This document shows positions 19,146-28,098 of a stretch of DNA of 46,081 nucleotides, one piece after another; within the stretch, counting starts at the first letter, position 1, and each line of letters begins with the position of its first letter. Origin of the DNA: Alphaproteobacteria bacterium (GTDB lineage: Bacteria; Pseudomonadota; Alphaproteobacteria; Micavibrionales; Micavibrionaceae); NCBI GenBank assembly GCA_018000295.1, contig JAGNKE010000021.1:1-46081 (forward strand). The letters are read 5' to 3'. The position numbers and the translations under genes were made by a program. The notes beneath the pieces were generated by a model, which searched no databases, was not told the DNA's origin, and worked only from the letters and a program-made list of their open reading frames with translations.

Positions 19146-19272
19146 AAGCCTCTTTTGGCAGCACCTTCGTCACCTCGGTCTGGCGAATGGGGACGTCCAC
19201 AACCGCGAGATAGCCGAAACCGATGACGGTCAAGGCCAGAACCAATGCGACAAGAATCCTCAATATGGACAT
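19129..19272 (-). CDS. 47-residue single-span membrane protein
   Basis: A short open frame from ATG 19272 to TAA 19129 gives a product that starts MSILRILVALVLALTVIGFG, one clear membrane helix, and then YLAVVDVPIRQTEVTKVLPK and EAYADAK. It is too short for most gene finders. Support comes from its position, in the same direction and 17 bases overlapping the following 584-residue exported protein, and from its amino acid composition: a clean hydrophobic helix with a polar periplasmic-facing tail. The ribosome binding site (TTGAG) is weak. It may anchor or localise the downstream protein, which is inference. Confidence 0.68.
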   Translation of the reverse strand: MSILRILVALVLALTVIGFGYLAVVDVPIRQTEVTKVLPKEAYADAK

Positions 19273-19375
19273 GACTCAAGCGTTTTTCTGAAAATTAATC
19301 CCTAGAACCCGAAGAGAAGGGTTTTTATAACAAAATAATCGCAGCATTGAAAGATGGAATGGTGTAAGAAAAGCC

Positions 19376-19954
19376 ATGAACGAGCATTCCAGACAACCTG
19401 TTCCTTTGGCGGATTCCTTGCGTTCTCGGCTCAGGAAACCTCTGGTTCTTCTGGGCATGATGGGCAGTGGAAAAAGTCATGCGGGGGCTATCTTGTCGGC
19501 CCTGCTTGATTTGCCTCATTATGATTCCGACAAGCTGATTGAGGCGAAGGAGGGCCGGACGATTTCGGATATTTTTGCGGAAACCGGCGAGGCGGTTTTC
19601 CGTGCCTTGGAACACGCAACGATTGTTGACCTGCTTGACCGCGGGCCGTGCGTGCTTTCGACCGGCGGGGGGTGCGTGACTGTTCCGCAGACGCTCTCGG
19701 CGATCCATGACAAGGGGATCTCTGTCTGGCTCAAGGCGGATGTGGAGACGCTTTATGAGCGTCTGAAAAAATCGAAAAACCGGCCGTTGCTGGATTGCGA
19801 AGACCCGAAAGACCGCCTCACTAATCTTCTGGCGCAAAGGGAAGGACTTTACGCCCGTGCGGATATCACCGTCGAAAAGACGGAAGGCGGGATAGACGAA
19901 CTTGTTGCTGCCATATTACAATCCCTTGCAGAGTATATTGACGATGACCACTGA
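19376..19954 (+). CDS. aroK: shikimate kinase
   Basis: A 192-residue NMP-kinase-fold enzyme. It shows Walker A GMMGSGKS (27-34), the shikimate-binding segment YDSDKLIE, FRALE with the substrate arginine, STGGGC and the lid arginine in KNRPLL. It phosphorylates shikimate at the 3-OH in the aromatic amino acid pathway. The aroB start lies within its last codons (11-base overlap), giving the common aroK-aroB pair. The region 19273-19375 upstream holds a small AACCC/GGGTT hairpin followed by T residues (19306-19326) but no convincing promoter. Confidence 0.95.
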   Translation: MNEHSRQPVPLADSLRSRLRKPLVLLGMMGSGKSHAGAILSALLDLPHYDSDKLIEAKEGRTISDIFAETGEAVFRALEHATIVDLLDRGPCVLSTGGGCVTVPQTLSAIHDKGISVWLKADVETLYERLKKSKNRPLLDCEDPKDRLTNLLAQREGLYARADITVEKTEGGIDELVAAILQSLAEYIDDDH

Positions 19955-21083
19955 AATACACGATCTCGAAACCAAGGTTGTTACCATCCCGCTTGGGGAG
20001 CGGACGTACGAAATTTTCATCGGCTCCGGGCTTTTGCAGCGTATCCCCGATTTCCTGCCGTTCGATATCGGCGGCAGCAAGATTTTTATCGTCACGGATG
20101 AGAATGTCGAGGGCTATGCCAAGTCGATCAAAAGGCAGATGGATGCCCATGCGGTGCAGTTTTGTGAGATTTACGTCCTGCCCCATGGCGAGAAGACGAA
20201 ATCTTATGAGAACCTGATTAAACTTCACAGCTGGATGCTGGATCATAATATCCACAGGAATTCGGTGGTGATGGCTGTCGGGGGCGGCGTGATCGGTGAT
20301 CTGGCCGGGTTCGCGGCGGCGACTGTTTTACGGGGTGTGCCCTTTGTTCAGGTGCCCACGACCCTTCTGTCGCAGGTCGACAGTTCCGTTGGCGGGAAGA
20401 CCGGGATTAATACCGACCACGGCAAGAACCTGATCGGGAATTTTTATCAGCCCAGCGTGGTGGTGGCGGATGTCTCTGTGCTTAAGACCTTGCCGCGGCG
20501 CGAGGTTCTGGCCGGGTATGCGGAGATCGTCAAATACGGTCTTCTTGGAAACTTCCGGTTTTTCGATTGGTTGGACGAATATGGGCAGGGGGTTTGTGAT
20601 CTCGTGCCTGAGGTTGTGGCGCAGGCGGTGGAGGCGAGTTGCAAGGCCAAGTCGGCCATCGTGCAGGAAGACGAGCGTGAATCCGGGAGGCGGGCGCTTT
20701 TGAATCTCGGGCATACGTTCGGGCACGCGCTGGAGACGGCGGCGGGGTATGACGGGCGGCTATTGCACGGGGAAGCGGTTTCAATCGGCATGGTCATGGC
20801 GTTCGCGCTTTCCGTTAATCTGGGATTGTGCCCCGAAGAAGATATGATCCGGGCCCAGGAACATCTCGCCGGGCTTGGCCTGATGACCAGCCCGTCGGAG
20901 ATCAACCCCAAACTTGAGACGTCCGTCGATGCGCTCATGGAGATCATGCGGCGGGATAAAAAGGCCACGGACGGGCATATGACCTTTATCGTCGCCGAGG
21001 CGATCGGCAGTACGATGATCAAGAAGGATGTTCCCGAGGAACTGGTGCGGAAGGTTCTGGAGAAGTTTCTCAGGAAGGAATAG
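19944..21083 (+). CDS. aroB: 3-dehydroquinate synthase
   Basis: A 379-residue protein from ATG 19944; the frame is open to 19902 but MTTEIHDLET is the natural start. NAD-binding GGGVIGDLAGF, the PTTLLSQVDSSVGGKTGIN segment and the zinc ligands in AGYAEIVKYG, LGHTFGHALE and LLHGEAVSIGM are all present. It converts DAHP to 3-dehydroquinate, the second step of the shikimate pathway. It is translationally linked to aroK. The stop is 4 bases from the convergent aldo/keto reductase stop. Confidence 0.97.
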   Translation: MTTEIHDLETKVVTIPLGERTYEIFIGSGLLQRIPDFLPFDIGGSKIFIVTDENVEGYAKSIKRQMDAHAVQFCEIYVLPHGEKTKSYENLIKLHSWMLDHNIHRNSVVMAVGGGVIGDLAGFAAATVLRGVPFVQVPTTLLSQVDSSVGGKTGINTDHGKNLIGNFYQPSVVVADVSVLKTLPRREVLAGYAEIVKYGLLGNFRFFDWLDEYGQGVCDLVPEVVAQAVEASCKAKSAIVQEDERESGRRALLNLGHTFGHALETAAGYDGRLLHGEAVSIGMVMAFALSVNLGLCPEEDMIRAQEHLAGLGLMTSPSEINPKLETSVDALMEIMRRDKKATDGHMTFIVAEAIGSTMIKKDVPEELVRKVLEKFLRKE

Positions 21084-21087
21084 GCGG

Positions 21088-21885
21088 TTATTTCTGCAAG
21101 ATTTTTTGTGCCGTCCTTACATTTTCGTGTAGGTGCTGCGGATTGATCGTTCCAATTATGACGCCGTGTGTTGCGGGGTGGGAAAAGGCGAAGCGCAGCG
21201 CGGATTTCAGAGGGTTTTCGCCGAGCTTTTCGATATGGCCGCTGGCGAGCGCTTTTTTCAGAAGGATGCCTTTGTTGTTTTTTTCAGCAAAGTCCAGAAC
21301 GGGTTTTTCGTCCTTATAGAGCGGTGTGTAGCTGACCATCGCCACATCCATCGTTTCGAGCGCCTTGATTCCGCCTGCTGCAGTTTTGGTTGATGCGCCG
21401 ATGGCTCTCACCAGACCGCGCATTTTGAACTCCTGCATTTTCCGAATTAGGCTTTCGTTTGAGAGTATATCTATATCCGATCCATCCGAGTGGATGAGCA
21501 GCACGTCGAGATAATCGGTTTGAAGATTTTTGAGTGAGCGATGCAGGCTTTTCTCAAAGTGTTCGGGTGTAAAGATATAAGTGGATTCTCCGTTTTCGAA
21601 TTGTTCTCCCACCTTTCCTACCATCACCCAATCCTGCCTTTGTTTTTTGAGCAGGCGTCCGAGGCGTTCCTCGCTGGTGCCATAAGACGGCGCGGTGTCG
21701 AGCAGGTTGATTCCCAGATCGCGGGCCAGAGAAAAAAGATCTGCAAGTTCGGATTCTTCGGGAATTTTGAAACCTTGCGGGTATTTTACGCCTTCGTTGC
21801 GGCCGAATTTGACGGTGCCCAGGCCGAGCGGGGAGATTTCGATGCCGGTTTGTCCCAGTTTTTTTCTGACCGTCAATCTGTCCAT
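21088..21885 (-). CDS. aldo/keto reductase family protein
   Basis: A 265-residue TIM-barrel NAD(P)H-dependent reductase. The start is at ATG 21885, since the TTG at 21900 is less likely. The family motif GINLLDTAPSYGTSEERLG holds the catalytic Asp and Tyr, VGKVG the catalytic Lys, and LLIHSD the position usually occupied by LLHxH. It reads FSHPATHGVIIGT near the cofactor pocket. The substrate is unknown. It overlaps the FAD oxidoreductase by 13 bases and is the last gene of the secA-led unit. Confidence 0.9.
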   Translation of the reverse strand: MDRLTVRKKLGQTGIEISPLGLGTVKFGRNEGVKYPQGFKIPEESELADLFSLARDLGINLLDTAPSYGTSEERLGRLLKKQRQDWVMVGKVGEQFENGESTYIFTPEHFEKSLHRSLKNLQTDYLDVLLIHSDGSDIDILSNESLIRKMQEFKMRGLVRAIGASTKTAAGGIKALETMDVAMVSYTPLYKDEKPVLDFAEKNNKGILLKKALASGHIEKLGENPLKSALRFAFSHPATHGVIIGTINPQHLHENVRTAQKILQK

Positions 21886-23036
21886 TGTGCCTGATCCCAA
21901 GGAGTTGTGGCGTAAGAGACGGGCGCTAAAAAGGACCAGTCAGTAATGTAGTCTGAGGGTTTTATGCCTTCTGTTTCCAAATTTTCTACGATCATATCCG
22001 AGAGCATCGGCGCGAAGGTCAGTTTCGTCGGCCAAGCGTATAGGCTGTTCCCGGCTCTGTGAAGCGTAGGTGTATCGGGCATCCAGCCGTCTGTTTTCGA
22101 TTTTCCCTCGACTCGGTCGATGGGCAGGCTTGCCCATTTCACTGTCGAAAGATCGAGAGCGGGTATATAGGTTGAGAAGGCTTTTTTTACAGCGTTGAAC
22201 GTATCCTGCGGGAGTGATCCCTTTGAGCGTTCAGCAACGCTACCGCCGAGATACCAGATCAGGGTTCCGTCTCTGTCTTTATGGGTCGTGATTGTGGCGA
22301 CGGGTTTTTCGGAGGTTCCGACGAGGTGGGCGAAGAGCGGGAAGGGGGCGGGCTTGAGCATCCCCATCAGGAGCGGGCGGTGCTGGACGTCCAGACCTTG
22401 TTCGTGGCTCTGCTGTTTTGCAATTGGCAGGTTCGATGATGCTGCTGTGAAAATTATTTTTTTTGCGCTGATTCTTTGCTGCGTCAGGAAGGCGGCGGGG
22501 TCATCTGCGTATTCCTGCGGGATTTTACGAATCGCGTTTCTGTATGGCTCGGCGAGGGCGGCGAGGATTGAGGGGATATCGAGAACAAGCTCATCCATAA
22601 AAACAATCGAGCCTTTAAAGCCCGATGATTTAATCCGATCTGGCCAATCACGCTCCGCGACTTCACGCACGTTTTTTCCAAGCGCCTTTTTTGTGACAAT
22701 TTTGGAAAGGTTGCCAATCAGGCCGCCGGGGATCATGAGAAGCTGCGAATCTGCCGCTGTTTTCGCCGTGCGGAGATCGACTTCTCCTTCACCCTTTAAG
22801 GCTGCGCGCCAGATGTCGGGCATGGCGCTGATGGAGCGGGCGAGGGTGCTGATTTTTCCGGCGAAGGCGAATTTCAGGCCGGAGTGGATGATGCCCTGCG
22901 ATGCTATGGTCTGGCCGCCGCCGATGGAGTCTTTTTCGAGGAGCAGAACGTCATAGCCGCGTTTCCTGAGGCGGTGGAAGGTCCAGAGGCCCGCGATCCC
23001 CGCGCCGATAATGACGATGTCTGCTGACTTATTCAT
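21873..23036 (-). CDS. FAD-dependent oxidoreductase (DAO fold)
   Basis: A 387-residue protein with the dinucleotide-binding motif GAGIAGLWTF near residue 12 and LLLEKDS at the end of the second strand, as in DAO-type amine or hydroxy-acid oxidoreductases. QTIASQGIIHSGLKFAF follows, in the position where related enzymes bind the flavin. The C-terminal half is less typical. I cannot name the substrate. Its ATG overlaps the stop of the DUF4262 gene in an ATGA arrangement and its end overlaps the aldo/keto reductase, so these genes are probably translated together. Confidence 0.88.
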   Translation of the reverse strand: MNKSADIVIIGAGIAGLWTFHRLRKRGYDVLLLEKDSIGGGQTIASQGIIHSGLKFAFAGKISTLARSISAMPDIWRAALKGEGEVDLRTAKTAADSQLLMIPGGLIGNLSKIVTKKALGKNVREVAERDWPDRIKSSGFKGSIVFMDELVLDIPSILAALAEPYRNAIRKIPQEYADDPAAFLTQQRISAKKIIFTAASSNLPIAKQQSHEQGLDVQHRPLLMGMLKPAPFPLFAHLVGTSEKPVATITTHKDRDGTLIWYLGGSVAERSKGSLPQDTFNAVKKAFSTYIPALDLSTVKWASLPIDRVEGKSKTDGWMPDTPTLHRAGNSLYAWPTKLTFAPMLSDMIVENLETEGIKPSDYITDWSFLAPVSYATTPWDQAQWTD

Positions 23037-23497
23037 TGCAGATCTTTCCGATCATCATAAAGGGTGCGGATCGATTCCAGAAAGTCTTGCGGTGCTTGAG
23101 GATCCCAAGGCCATATTCCTGAGGTTGTCGGATATATCATTTGCAGAACTTCAAAATTGTCGTTCTTATAGAGCCAGAGCGCCCAGCCTAAATATTCCTT
23201 GTAGTGTTCCTTATTCACTTTTTTGAATGTTACAGAAAACCCGCCTATAAAGCCTTCATAGTACCGATTTTCAATAAACCTTTCTCCGTTACTCACCCGC
23301 CGACAATATTCATTTATAATCCAACCGCTCAGATTATTCTTAAGACCGACAATAATCAGTTCCGGGGCGTTTGAGGTTTTTTGAATTCCTATGGAGTAAC
23401 TGAAGGGCGGATTAAATTCGCCTTCCATGATCTGAAGAATGTGGCAGCCGTATTTTTCGATATCGTCCAGCGCCCTTTTATCTTCGTCTTCCACCAC
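23033..23497 (-). CDS. DUF4262 domain protein
   Basis: A 154-residue protein starting at GTG 23497 directly after the secA stop (TGAGTG). The pattern GCHILQI, FSYSIGIQ, PELIIVGL and the C-terminal YPTTSGIWPWDPQAP fits DUF4262, a small family of unknown function often found as solitary genes. It overlaps the FAD oxidoreductase start by 4 bases (ATGA), so it is wedged exactly between two genes. The codon usage is more AT-rich than secA. Expression is probably coupled to secA translation. Confidence 0.85.
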   Translation of the reverse strand: MVEDEDKRALDDIEKYGCHILQIMEGEFNPPFSYSIGIQKTSNAPELIIVGLKNNLSGWIINEYCRRVSNGERFIENRYYEGFIGGFSVTFKKVNKEHYKEYLGWALWLYKNDNFEVLQMIYPTTSGIWPWDPQAPQDFLESIRTLYDDRKDLQ

Positions 23498-26245
23498 TCA
23501 GTTTCCGTTAGAAACAATCTTACCGTGGCATTGCTTGAATTTCTTGCCGGAACCGCAGGGGCAGGGGGCGTTGCGCTGGACCTTGCCCCAGGATTCGGGA
23601 TCGTCCTTGTCGAACTTTCTGTTTCTTTGCGGCATGGCGGTGACGTTTTGGCGGGAATCGTCCTCCGACTGCTCCTGTCCGGCAGCGGGATCGGTGCGGC
23701 TTTCCTTCATTTTCGTTTCGGTCTGCGGCATCATGCCGGGGATCACGAGGTTGGCGCGGCCCGGTTCCACGTTCAATTCCACGAGGCTCAGGGTCATGGT
23801 GACCGTCTCGCGCATCATGTGCAGCATGGCTTCGAACATCTGAAAGGCTTCGGTCTTGTATTCGTTCAGCGGGTCACGCTGGCCGAAGGCGCGCAGGTTG
23901 ATGCCCTGCCGCAGGTGGTCAAGATTCAGAAGATGCTCCTTCCAGTGCTGGTCGAGCATTTGAAGCAGAACCATTTTTTCGACCTTGCGCCATGCATCGG
24001 GGGTCGCGTTGACGGCCTTCTCGGCCATTTTTTTATCGGAGAGGTCGATCAGGCGGTCCATGATTTCCGTGTCTGCGATGCCTTCCTCCTTGGCCCAATC
24101 GTGCAGGGGCGGGTGGAGATTGAGGAGCCGGACGACATCGGTTTCGAGGGCGACGATATCCCACTGCTCGGCGTAGGCGTGCTCGGGGATGCAGCGTGAT
24201 ACGATATCCTCGACCGTGTGATGGCGCATATCCTTGACCATGTCCTCGACGCTTTCGGCTTCCATGATCTCGCGGCGCTGTTCGTAGATGACCTTGCGCT
24301 GGTCGTTCATGACGTTGTCGAATTTGAGCAGGTTCTTGCGGATTTCGAAGTGCATTCCCTCAACCTTGCCCTGAGCGCGTTCGAGCATTTTGGAAATCCA
24401 CGGATGCTCCAGAGCCTCTCCTTCCTGCAGGCCGATATTCTTGTTGGCCAAAAGGGATTCGAGGTTTTGCCCCGCGAAAATCCGCATGAGGTCGTCTTCG
24501 ACGGACAGGAAGAACATGGAAGCGCCGGGGTCGCCCTGACGGCCCGAACGGCCGCGGAGCTGGTTGTCGATCCGGCGCGATTCGTGGCGCTCGGTGCCGA
24601 CGACGTAAAGGCCGCCGGATTCCAGAACAAGTTTTTTATTTTCGGCGACTTCTTCCTTGATCTTTCTGATCGCCGCTTCCTTTTTTTCTTCCGGCCATTC
24701 GTCTTCAATCTCCTCTGAGATTCGCATCTGGACGTTGCCGCCAAGCTGGATATCCGTTCCGCGTCCGGCCATGTTGGTGGCGATCGTAACCGCGCCGGGT
24801 TTTCCGGCCTGCGCGATGATATGCGCCTCCTGCTCGTGGTGGCGGGCGTTGAGGACGTTGTGTCTGATTTTTTCCTTTTTCAGGCGGGCGGATAGTGTTT
24901 CGGATTTCTCGATGGAGACCGTTCCGACCAGCACGGGCTGTCCGCGTTCCTGACATTCGTTGATGAGGGCGACGATGGCGTCATCCTTCTCACGCAGGGA
25001 TTTGTAGATTTTATCGTCGTAGTCCTGGCGGTTTACGGGGACATTCGTGGGAATATCGACGACCTTGAGTTTGTAGATTTCCTCGAACTCGGCGGCCTCG
25101 GTCAGGGCCGTACCCGTCATACCCGCGAGTTTCGGGTAAAGGCGGAAATAATTCTGGAAGGTGATGGAGGCGAACGTCTGGTTTTCGTTCTGGATTGCCA
25201 CGCCCTCCTTGGCCTCGATGGCCTGATGCAAGCCTTCGGAGAGGCGGCGGCCCTCCATCATGCGGCCGGTGAATTCGTCGATCAGCATCACCTTGCCGTC
25301 CTTAATAATGTAGTCGGTGTCGCGCTGGAAGAGCTTGTGGGCGCGGAGCGCCTGATTGACGTGGTGGACGAGCGAGACGTTGCCTAGATCGTACATGCTG
25401 CCCTGTTTGAGGATTCCGAATTCGCGCAGCAATTCCTCCGCATGTTCCTGCCCGCGTTCGGTCAGGGCGATGCTCTTGTGCTTTTCCTCTTTCTCGTAAT
25501 CGGCTTCTTCGAGGCGGGGGATGATCTTGTTGACGCGGCCATACATTTCCGTCGAGCCTTCGGAGGGGCCGGAGATGATGAGCGGGGTCCGTGCCTCGTC
25601 GATCAGGATCGAATCCACCTCGTCCACGATGGCAAAATTGAAGGGTCGCTGGACCATCTGGTCGAGACGGAATTTCATGTTGTCGCGCAGGTAGTCGAAT
25701 CCCAGTTCGTTGTTGGTTCCGTAGGTAATGTCGCAGGCGTAGGCCTTACGGCGTTCGTGGTCGCGCATATTTCCGAAGATGCATCCGGTCGTGAGGCCGA
25801 GAAAGCTATATATTTGCCCCATCCATTCGGCGTCGCGCTTGGCGAGATAGTCGTTGACCGTGACGACGTGGACCCCTTTACCGCAGACCGCGTTGAGGTA
25901 GACGGGTAATGTGGCGACGAGAGTCTTGCCTTCCCCGGTCCTCATTTCGGCGATTTTACCGTCGTTAAGCACCATGCCGCCGATCAGCTGCACATCATAA
26001 TGGCGCTGACCGAGCGTTCTTTTGGAGGCTTCGCGGACGACTGCGAAGGCTTCGTGCATGATGTTTGAGAGCGGCTCGCCCTTTTCGAGTCTTTCGCGGA
26101 ACAGTTTTGTCTGACTCCTCAGCTCCTCATCGCTCATCGCCTCAAATTTCGGTTCGAGGGCGTTGATGCGGGGAACTTGGCGTCCCAACTGTTTTAGCGT
26201 GCGTGTATTGGTGGTTCCGAATAATCTTCCCAAAAGGCCGAACAC
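23498..26245 (-). CDS. secA: preprotein translocase ATPase SecA
   Basis: A 915-residue motor of the Sec pathway. It contains NBD1 with [27 protein letters not shown], the helicase motif [20 protein letters not shown] and the helical scaffold. The C-terminal SEC-C zinc motif is [14 protein letters not shown], which binds SecB and phospholipids. It drives export of unfolded proteins through SecYEG. The start is GTG 26245 with AGGAG about 10 bases upstream. The C-terminal linker is Glu/Gln-rich. It heads an overlapping unit with DUF4262, an FAD oxidoreductase and an aldo/keto reductase. Confidence 0.98.
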   Translation of the reverse strand: MFGLLGRLFGTTNTRTLKQLGRQVPRINALEPKFEAMSDEELRSQTKLFRERLEKGEPLSNIMHEAFAVVREASKRTLGQRHYDVQLIGGMVLNDGKIAEMRTGEGKTLVATLPVYLNAVCGKGVHVVTVNDYLAKRDAEWMGQIYSFLGLTTGCIFGNMRDHERRKAYACDITYGTNNELGFDYLRDNMKFRLDQMVQRPFNFAIVDEVDSILIDEARTPLIISGPSEGSTEMYGRVNKIIPRLEEADYEKEEKHKSIALTERGQEHAEELLREFGILKQGSMYDLGNVSLVHHVNQALRAHKLFQRDTDYIIKDGKVMLIDEFTGRMMEGRRLSEGLHQAIEAKEGVAIQNENQTFASITFQNYFRLYPKLAGMTGTALTEAAEFEEIYKLKVVDIPTNVPVNRQDYDDKIYKSLREKDDAIVALINECQERGQPVLVGTVSIEKSETLSARLKKEKIRHNVLNARHHEQEAHIIAQAGKPGAVTIATNMAGRGTDIQLGGNVQMRISEEIEDEWPEEKKEAAIRKIKEEVAENKKLVLESGGLYVVGTERHESRRIDNQLRGRSGRQGDPGASMFFLSVEDDLMRIFAGQNLESLLANKNIGLQEGEALEHPWISKMLERAQGKVEGMHFEIRKNLLKFDNVMNDQRKVIYEQRREIMEAESVEDMVKDMRHHTVEDIVSRCIPEHAYAEQWDIVALETDVVRLLNLHPPLHDWAKEEGIADTEIMDRLIDLSDKKMAEKAVNATPDAWRKVEKMVLLQMLDQHWKEHLLNLDHLRQGINLRAFGQRDPLNEYKTEAFQMFEAMLHMMRETVTMTLSLVELNVEPGRANLVIPGMMPQTETKMKESRTDPAAGQEQSEDDSRQNVTAMPQRNRKFDKDDPESWGKVQRNAPCPCGSGKKFKQCHGKIVSNGN

Positions 26246-26285
26246 TGGGGGTTAACTCCTGAAATGACCCTATATAAGTTGTTCT

Positions 26286-26314
26286 GGTATAAGCCTCGAC
26301 CTGCCTTACGTCAA
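26286..26314 (-). promoter_or_regulatory. secA promoter
   Basis: On the minus strand TTGACG (26314-26309), a 17-base spacer and TATACC (26291-26286) form a good sigma-70-type promoter about 45 bases before the secA GTG. It also precedes the DUF4262, FAD and aldo/keto reductase genes, which have no separate promoter that I can see. Confidence 0.65.
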
Positions 26315-26345
26315 CATGAGGCTTAATTCGGGCCTACTTTCCCTA

Positions 26346-26374
26346 TTGAAAAGGCCGGGGGGTTTCGCTAGTCT
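26346..26374 (+). promoter_or_regulatory. parvulin gene promoter
   Basis: TTGAAA (26346-26351), a 17-base spacer and TAGTCT (26369-26374) precede the parvulin gene start by about 42 bases. TGAGGA at 26405-26410 is the ribosome binding site. It is divergent from the secA promoter within the same 170-base gap; nothing else is recognised there. Confidence 0.6.
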
Positions 26375-26415
26375 GCGGCCTTAATACATCCGCACGATCA
26401 TCATTGAGGAATATC

Positions 26416-27543
26416 ATGTCTTATCAGACTTTACGCCAGGAAGCCCCTGTAAACAGCGAATCCGGCCATGCCGCCGTTACGTTTCTGATTATCATTATCG
26501 TCGGCGCCCTTGGATTTCTGGCTGGACGGATGATTCCCTCCGCCAGCTTGCCCGCGCCGCTGCAGACCATCACTGCGGCGCAGTCCGCGCCGGAAGTCTC
26601 TGTTCCTTCGGTTCCGGTTTCCGCCGAGAATCCGGTTCTGGCGAAAGTCAACGGTCAGGACATCACCAAGGCCGATGTGCAAGATACGCTTAAAAATATG
26701 CCTGAAAACTTCAAACAGTTCCCTGACGATGTTCTGCAGCAGATCGCCGTGGACCAGATGATCGGTGAGCGGGTCATTGATGCCAAGCTTTCCGGCGCAG
26801 GCCTTGAGAGCGATGCGGAGGTGCAGAAGGAACTGGCCAACGCCCAGAAGCAGATCGTGCGCTCCATCTTTATCGAGCGTGAAGTCAAGAAAGCCATGAC
26901 CGAGGACCGTTTGAAAACGGCTTACGATGACTACATAAAGAGTTTCCCGAAAGTTGAGGAAGTGAAGGCCGCTCATATTCTTCTTTCCAAGGACGACGAA
27001 AAGAAAGCCCAGGCGCTGGTCAAGGAATTGGACGGCGGCGCGGATTTCGCCAAGCTGGCCAAGGAAAACTCCCTGGACGGTTCGGCTGAGAACGGAGGCG
27101 ATCTCGGATACTTTACCAATACCGAAGTGGTGCCGGAATTCGCAAAGGCGGCGTTCGAGACCAAGCCCGGTTCCTATACCAAGAAGCCTGTGAAGACTGA
27201 TTTCGGCTTTCATATCATCAAGGTCGAGGATAAACGGGTGCGTCCCGCTGCCGATTTCGAGACGGCCAAACCTTATCTGGAGCAGGAAATCAGCCGCCAG
27301 CTTTATAATGAGGTGATTGCCAAGTGGCGCGAGGAAGCCAATATTGAGCAGTTTGACGCCAACGGCAAGCCGATTGACCTCTCCCAGCAGCAGGCCGAAG
27401 GCACTGAGCCGGATGCGGGAGCCGACGCCGGAGAAGCTGATGCTGTCGAGCCTGCCACAGGCACTGAAGAAGAGATTGAACTCGAAGCCTTGACCCCTGA
27501 GCCGGAGGCTCAGCCAGCCGAGGACAAAAAAGCATCCGAGTAA
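26416..27543 (+). CDS. membrane-anchored parvulin-type peptidyl-prolyl isomerase
   Basis: A 375-residue protein from ATG 26416 (the open frame reaches a TTG at 26404). One membrane helix (about 20-38) with a short cytoplasmic start places the rest in the periplasm. A SurA-like N-terminal helical region (VNGQDITKADVQDTLK) precedes a PpiC domain, VKAAHILLSKDDEKKA to FGFHIIKVEDKR (about 180-275). The last 50 residues are Glu/Ala/Pro/Asp-rich, probably disordered. It resembles PrsA/SurA/PpiD chaperones that help fold exported proteins, which suits its position divergent from secA. A terminator follows at 27569. Confidence 0.92.
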   Translation: MSYQTLRQEAPVNSESGHAAVTFLIIIIVGALGFLAGRMIPSASLPAPLQTITAAQSAPEVSVPSVPVSAENPVLAKVNGQDITKADVQDTLKNMPENFKQFPDDVLQQIAVDQMIGERVIDAKLSGAGLESDAEVQKELANAQKQIVRSIFIEREVKKAMTEDRLKTAYDDYIKSFPKVEEVKAAHILLSKDDEKKAQALVKELDGGADFAKLAKENSLDGSAENGGDLGYFTNTEVVPEFAKAAFETKPGSYTKKPVKTDFGFHIIKVEDKRVRPAADFETAKPYLEQEISRQLYNEVIAKWREEANIEQFDANGKPIDLSQQQAEGTEPDAGADAGEADAVEPATGTEEEIELEALTPEPEAQPAEDKKASE

Positions 27544-27568
27544 GACTGTTTCAGATTTGTTTTTTCAG

Positions 27569-27599
27569 AAGCCGCGGTATGTTCGCGGCTTTTGCTTTT
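27569..27599 (+). terminator. Rho-independent terminator after the parvulin gene
   Basis: AAGCCGCG (27569-27576) pairs perfectly with CGCGGCTT (27584-27591) around a 7-base loop and is followed by a T-rich run (TTGCTTTTG). It lies 26 bases after the parvulin stop codon. Confidence 0.85.
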
Positions 27600-27630
27600 G
27601 TGTACAAATAAAAATGGATATAACCGACTG

Positions 27631-28089
27631 ATGAAAAAAATGCATTGCCATGAGGCGCTTGCCCTGCCGAGGCCGGACAAACCTCTGGGACTTCCTGTTA
27701 TTCTGGTTGCTGCTGTCGCTTTGGTCAACGCGCAAGGGCTTGTTCTTCTGGCGCAAAGGCCCAAGGGCAAAAGCATGGAGGGACTTTGGGAGTTTCCGGG
27801 CGGAAAGGTGCAGGCGGGGGAGACGCCGGAATATGCGCTCATGCGTGAGCTTGAGGAGGAACTGGGGATCGAGACGCGGGAATGCTGTTTTTCCCCCATC
27901 GGTTTCGCCTCGCATAGCTATGCGGATTTTCACCTCTTGATGCCGCTTTTCGTCTGCCGGGTCTGGCGGGGGGAACCCAAACCGCTTGAGGCGCAGGCTC
28001 TGGCGTGGGTGGCGCCTCAGAATATGTATGATTACCCGATGCCGGAGGCCGATCTGCCGCTTGTTTACCAAATCCGCGATCGGTTGTAG
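27631..28089 (+). CDS. mutT: MutT-like Nudix hydrolase (8-oxo-dGTP diphosphatase)
   Basis: A 152-residue protein from ATG 27631; the frame is open 13 codons upstream. The Nudix box GGKVQAGETPEYALMRELEE (57-76) continues ELGI and has all essential residues (G..E..REL.EE.G). LAQRPKGKSMEGLWEFPGG just before it is the classic MutT segment. The family hydrolyses oxidised nucleotides such as 8-oxo-dGTP to prevent mutation. In alphaproteobacteria a mutT of this type is often near secA; here a parvulin gene intervenes. A methyltransferase gene follows after 9 bases, probably cotranscribed. Confidence 0.92.
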   Translation: MKKMHCHEALALPRPDKPLGLPVILVAAVALVNAQGLVLLAQRPKGKSMEGLWEFPGGKVQAGETPEYALMRELEEELGIETRECCFSPIGFASHSYADFHLLMPLFVCRVWRGEPKPLEAQALAWVAPQNMYDYPMPEADLPLVYQIRDRL

Positions 28090-28098
28090 AATAAAGGG

